This document shows, one piece after another, positions 63,639 through 64,000 of a stretch of 64,000 bases of DNA. The notes beneath the pieces were generated by a model. It made no database searches. It was not told the origin of the DNA and worked only from the letters and a program-made list of their open reading frames with translations. Positions within the stretch are counted from its first letter, which is position 1. The number at the start of each line of letters is the position of its first letter. The translations under genes were made by a program, and so were the position numbers. The DNA comes from Maylandia zebra (lineage: Eukaryota; Chordata; Actinopteri; Cichliformes; Cichlidae): the NCBI RefSeq assembly GCF_041146795.1, contig NC_135180.1, forward strand, positions 39,678,794 through 39,742,793, in the 5' to 3' direction.

Positions 63639-64000
63639 CGATCCGATATTACGTATCGGTATCGGTCCGATACTGACCTAAATTACTGGATCGGATATCG
63701 GAGAAAAATAAAAAATGTAATCCGATCCATTAAATATCACGAAAGCACCTCACAAAACTTGCAATACGCCGTAACTCACCTCAGAACGTTAGCACGTCGG
63801 AGCAGTATGCATCACGTGATAGAGCGGCTGTGGCATGCGGGACCTGTCGGTGGTCTGGATAGCATGTGGAGCTTCGCTAGCAACCCGGCATTTCATCTCC
63901 GACAAAGTTATCCCCGAGAGAAGTAAAGCAAGTGTGTAAGTCCATCTCTGAATGTTTGTAAAGCATTCCTGCGTTAAGCTTAACAAACGACTGCCTCTTC
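63639..64000 (+). mobile_element. Left part of a DNA transposon (probably hAT), cut by the window edge
   Basis: Begins AGAGATGGACCGATCCGATA and continues with the CGGTATCGGTCCGATAC palindromic block, a terminal pattern seen in fish DNA transposons. The right end lies outside the window. The 97-codon frame at 63633-63926 is not recognised. Confidence 0.5.

Overview
The window is vertebrate genomic DNA, almost certainly from a teleost fish and probably a percomorph such as a cichlid. The basis is four intact single-exon olfactory receptor (OR) genes of a teleost-type subfamily, set in a dense load of repeat families typical of fish: Rex3-type LINEs ending in GATG/CATC repeats, Rex1-like and L2/Maui-like LINEs, BEL and Gypsy LTR elements, a Penelope-like element, hAT elements, and a tRNA-derived SINE resembling cichlid SINEs. 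The lineage is an inference; the repeat and OR content is read directly. The only genes likely to serve the host are the four ORs: OR1 (4182-5111, +), OR2 (29051-29980, +), OR3 (38082-39008, -) and OR4 (49136-50098, -). They appear to be part of an OR cluster whose spacers have been filled by transposons. Layout: 1-4460 and 24868-29330 are two copies of the same segment, offset 24,869 bp, with only about five differences noticed before the OR start codon. The segment holds the 3' part of a Penelope-like element, a Rex3 remnant, a Rex1-like LINE and an OR 5' flank, and its right edge lies inside the OR coding sequence. OR1 and OR2 therefore share their first ~90 codons nearly exactly and then diverge. 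5.1-8.3 kb holds a TIR element and an L2 LINE split by a solo LTR. 8.3-18.4 kb is a nested stack: a BEL/Pao retrotransposon (gag, protease and integrase remain, reverse transcriptase core lost) is interrupted by a non-autonomous Gypsy-like LTR element, whose own 3' LTR is split by an L2 fragment, and by two SINE insertions. 18.4-26 kb is an antisense Rex3 interrupted by solo LTRs, a hAT MITE and the Penelope-like element, which has a 15-bp target duplication and an inverted terminal arm. 30-37.8 kb is an L1-like LINE with a Rex3 inserted in it, L1-type 3' UTRs, and a hAT element carrying an L2 tail. 39.9-42.6 kb is a Gypsy fragment and a LINE tail split by a 1.7-kb TIR element encoding a broken THAP zinc finger. 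43-48.2 kb is a 31-bp minisatellite followed by a nearly full-length two-ORF I/Jockey-like LINE. 51-57 kb is Rex3 inserted into Rex3, a solo LTR and a Gypsy pol with its own solo LTR. 57.7-64 kb is an antisense L2, a Rex1-like LINE, hAT and L1 fragments, a 3'-truncated L2 ORF and the edge of another repeat. How it works together: apart from the ORs, nothing looks like a host pathway. The interest lies in OR evolution by exchange inside the coding sequence and in the structures left by the mobile elements.
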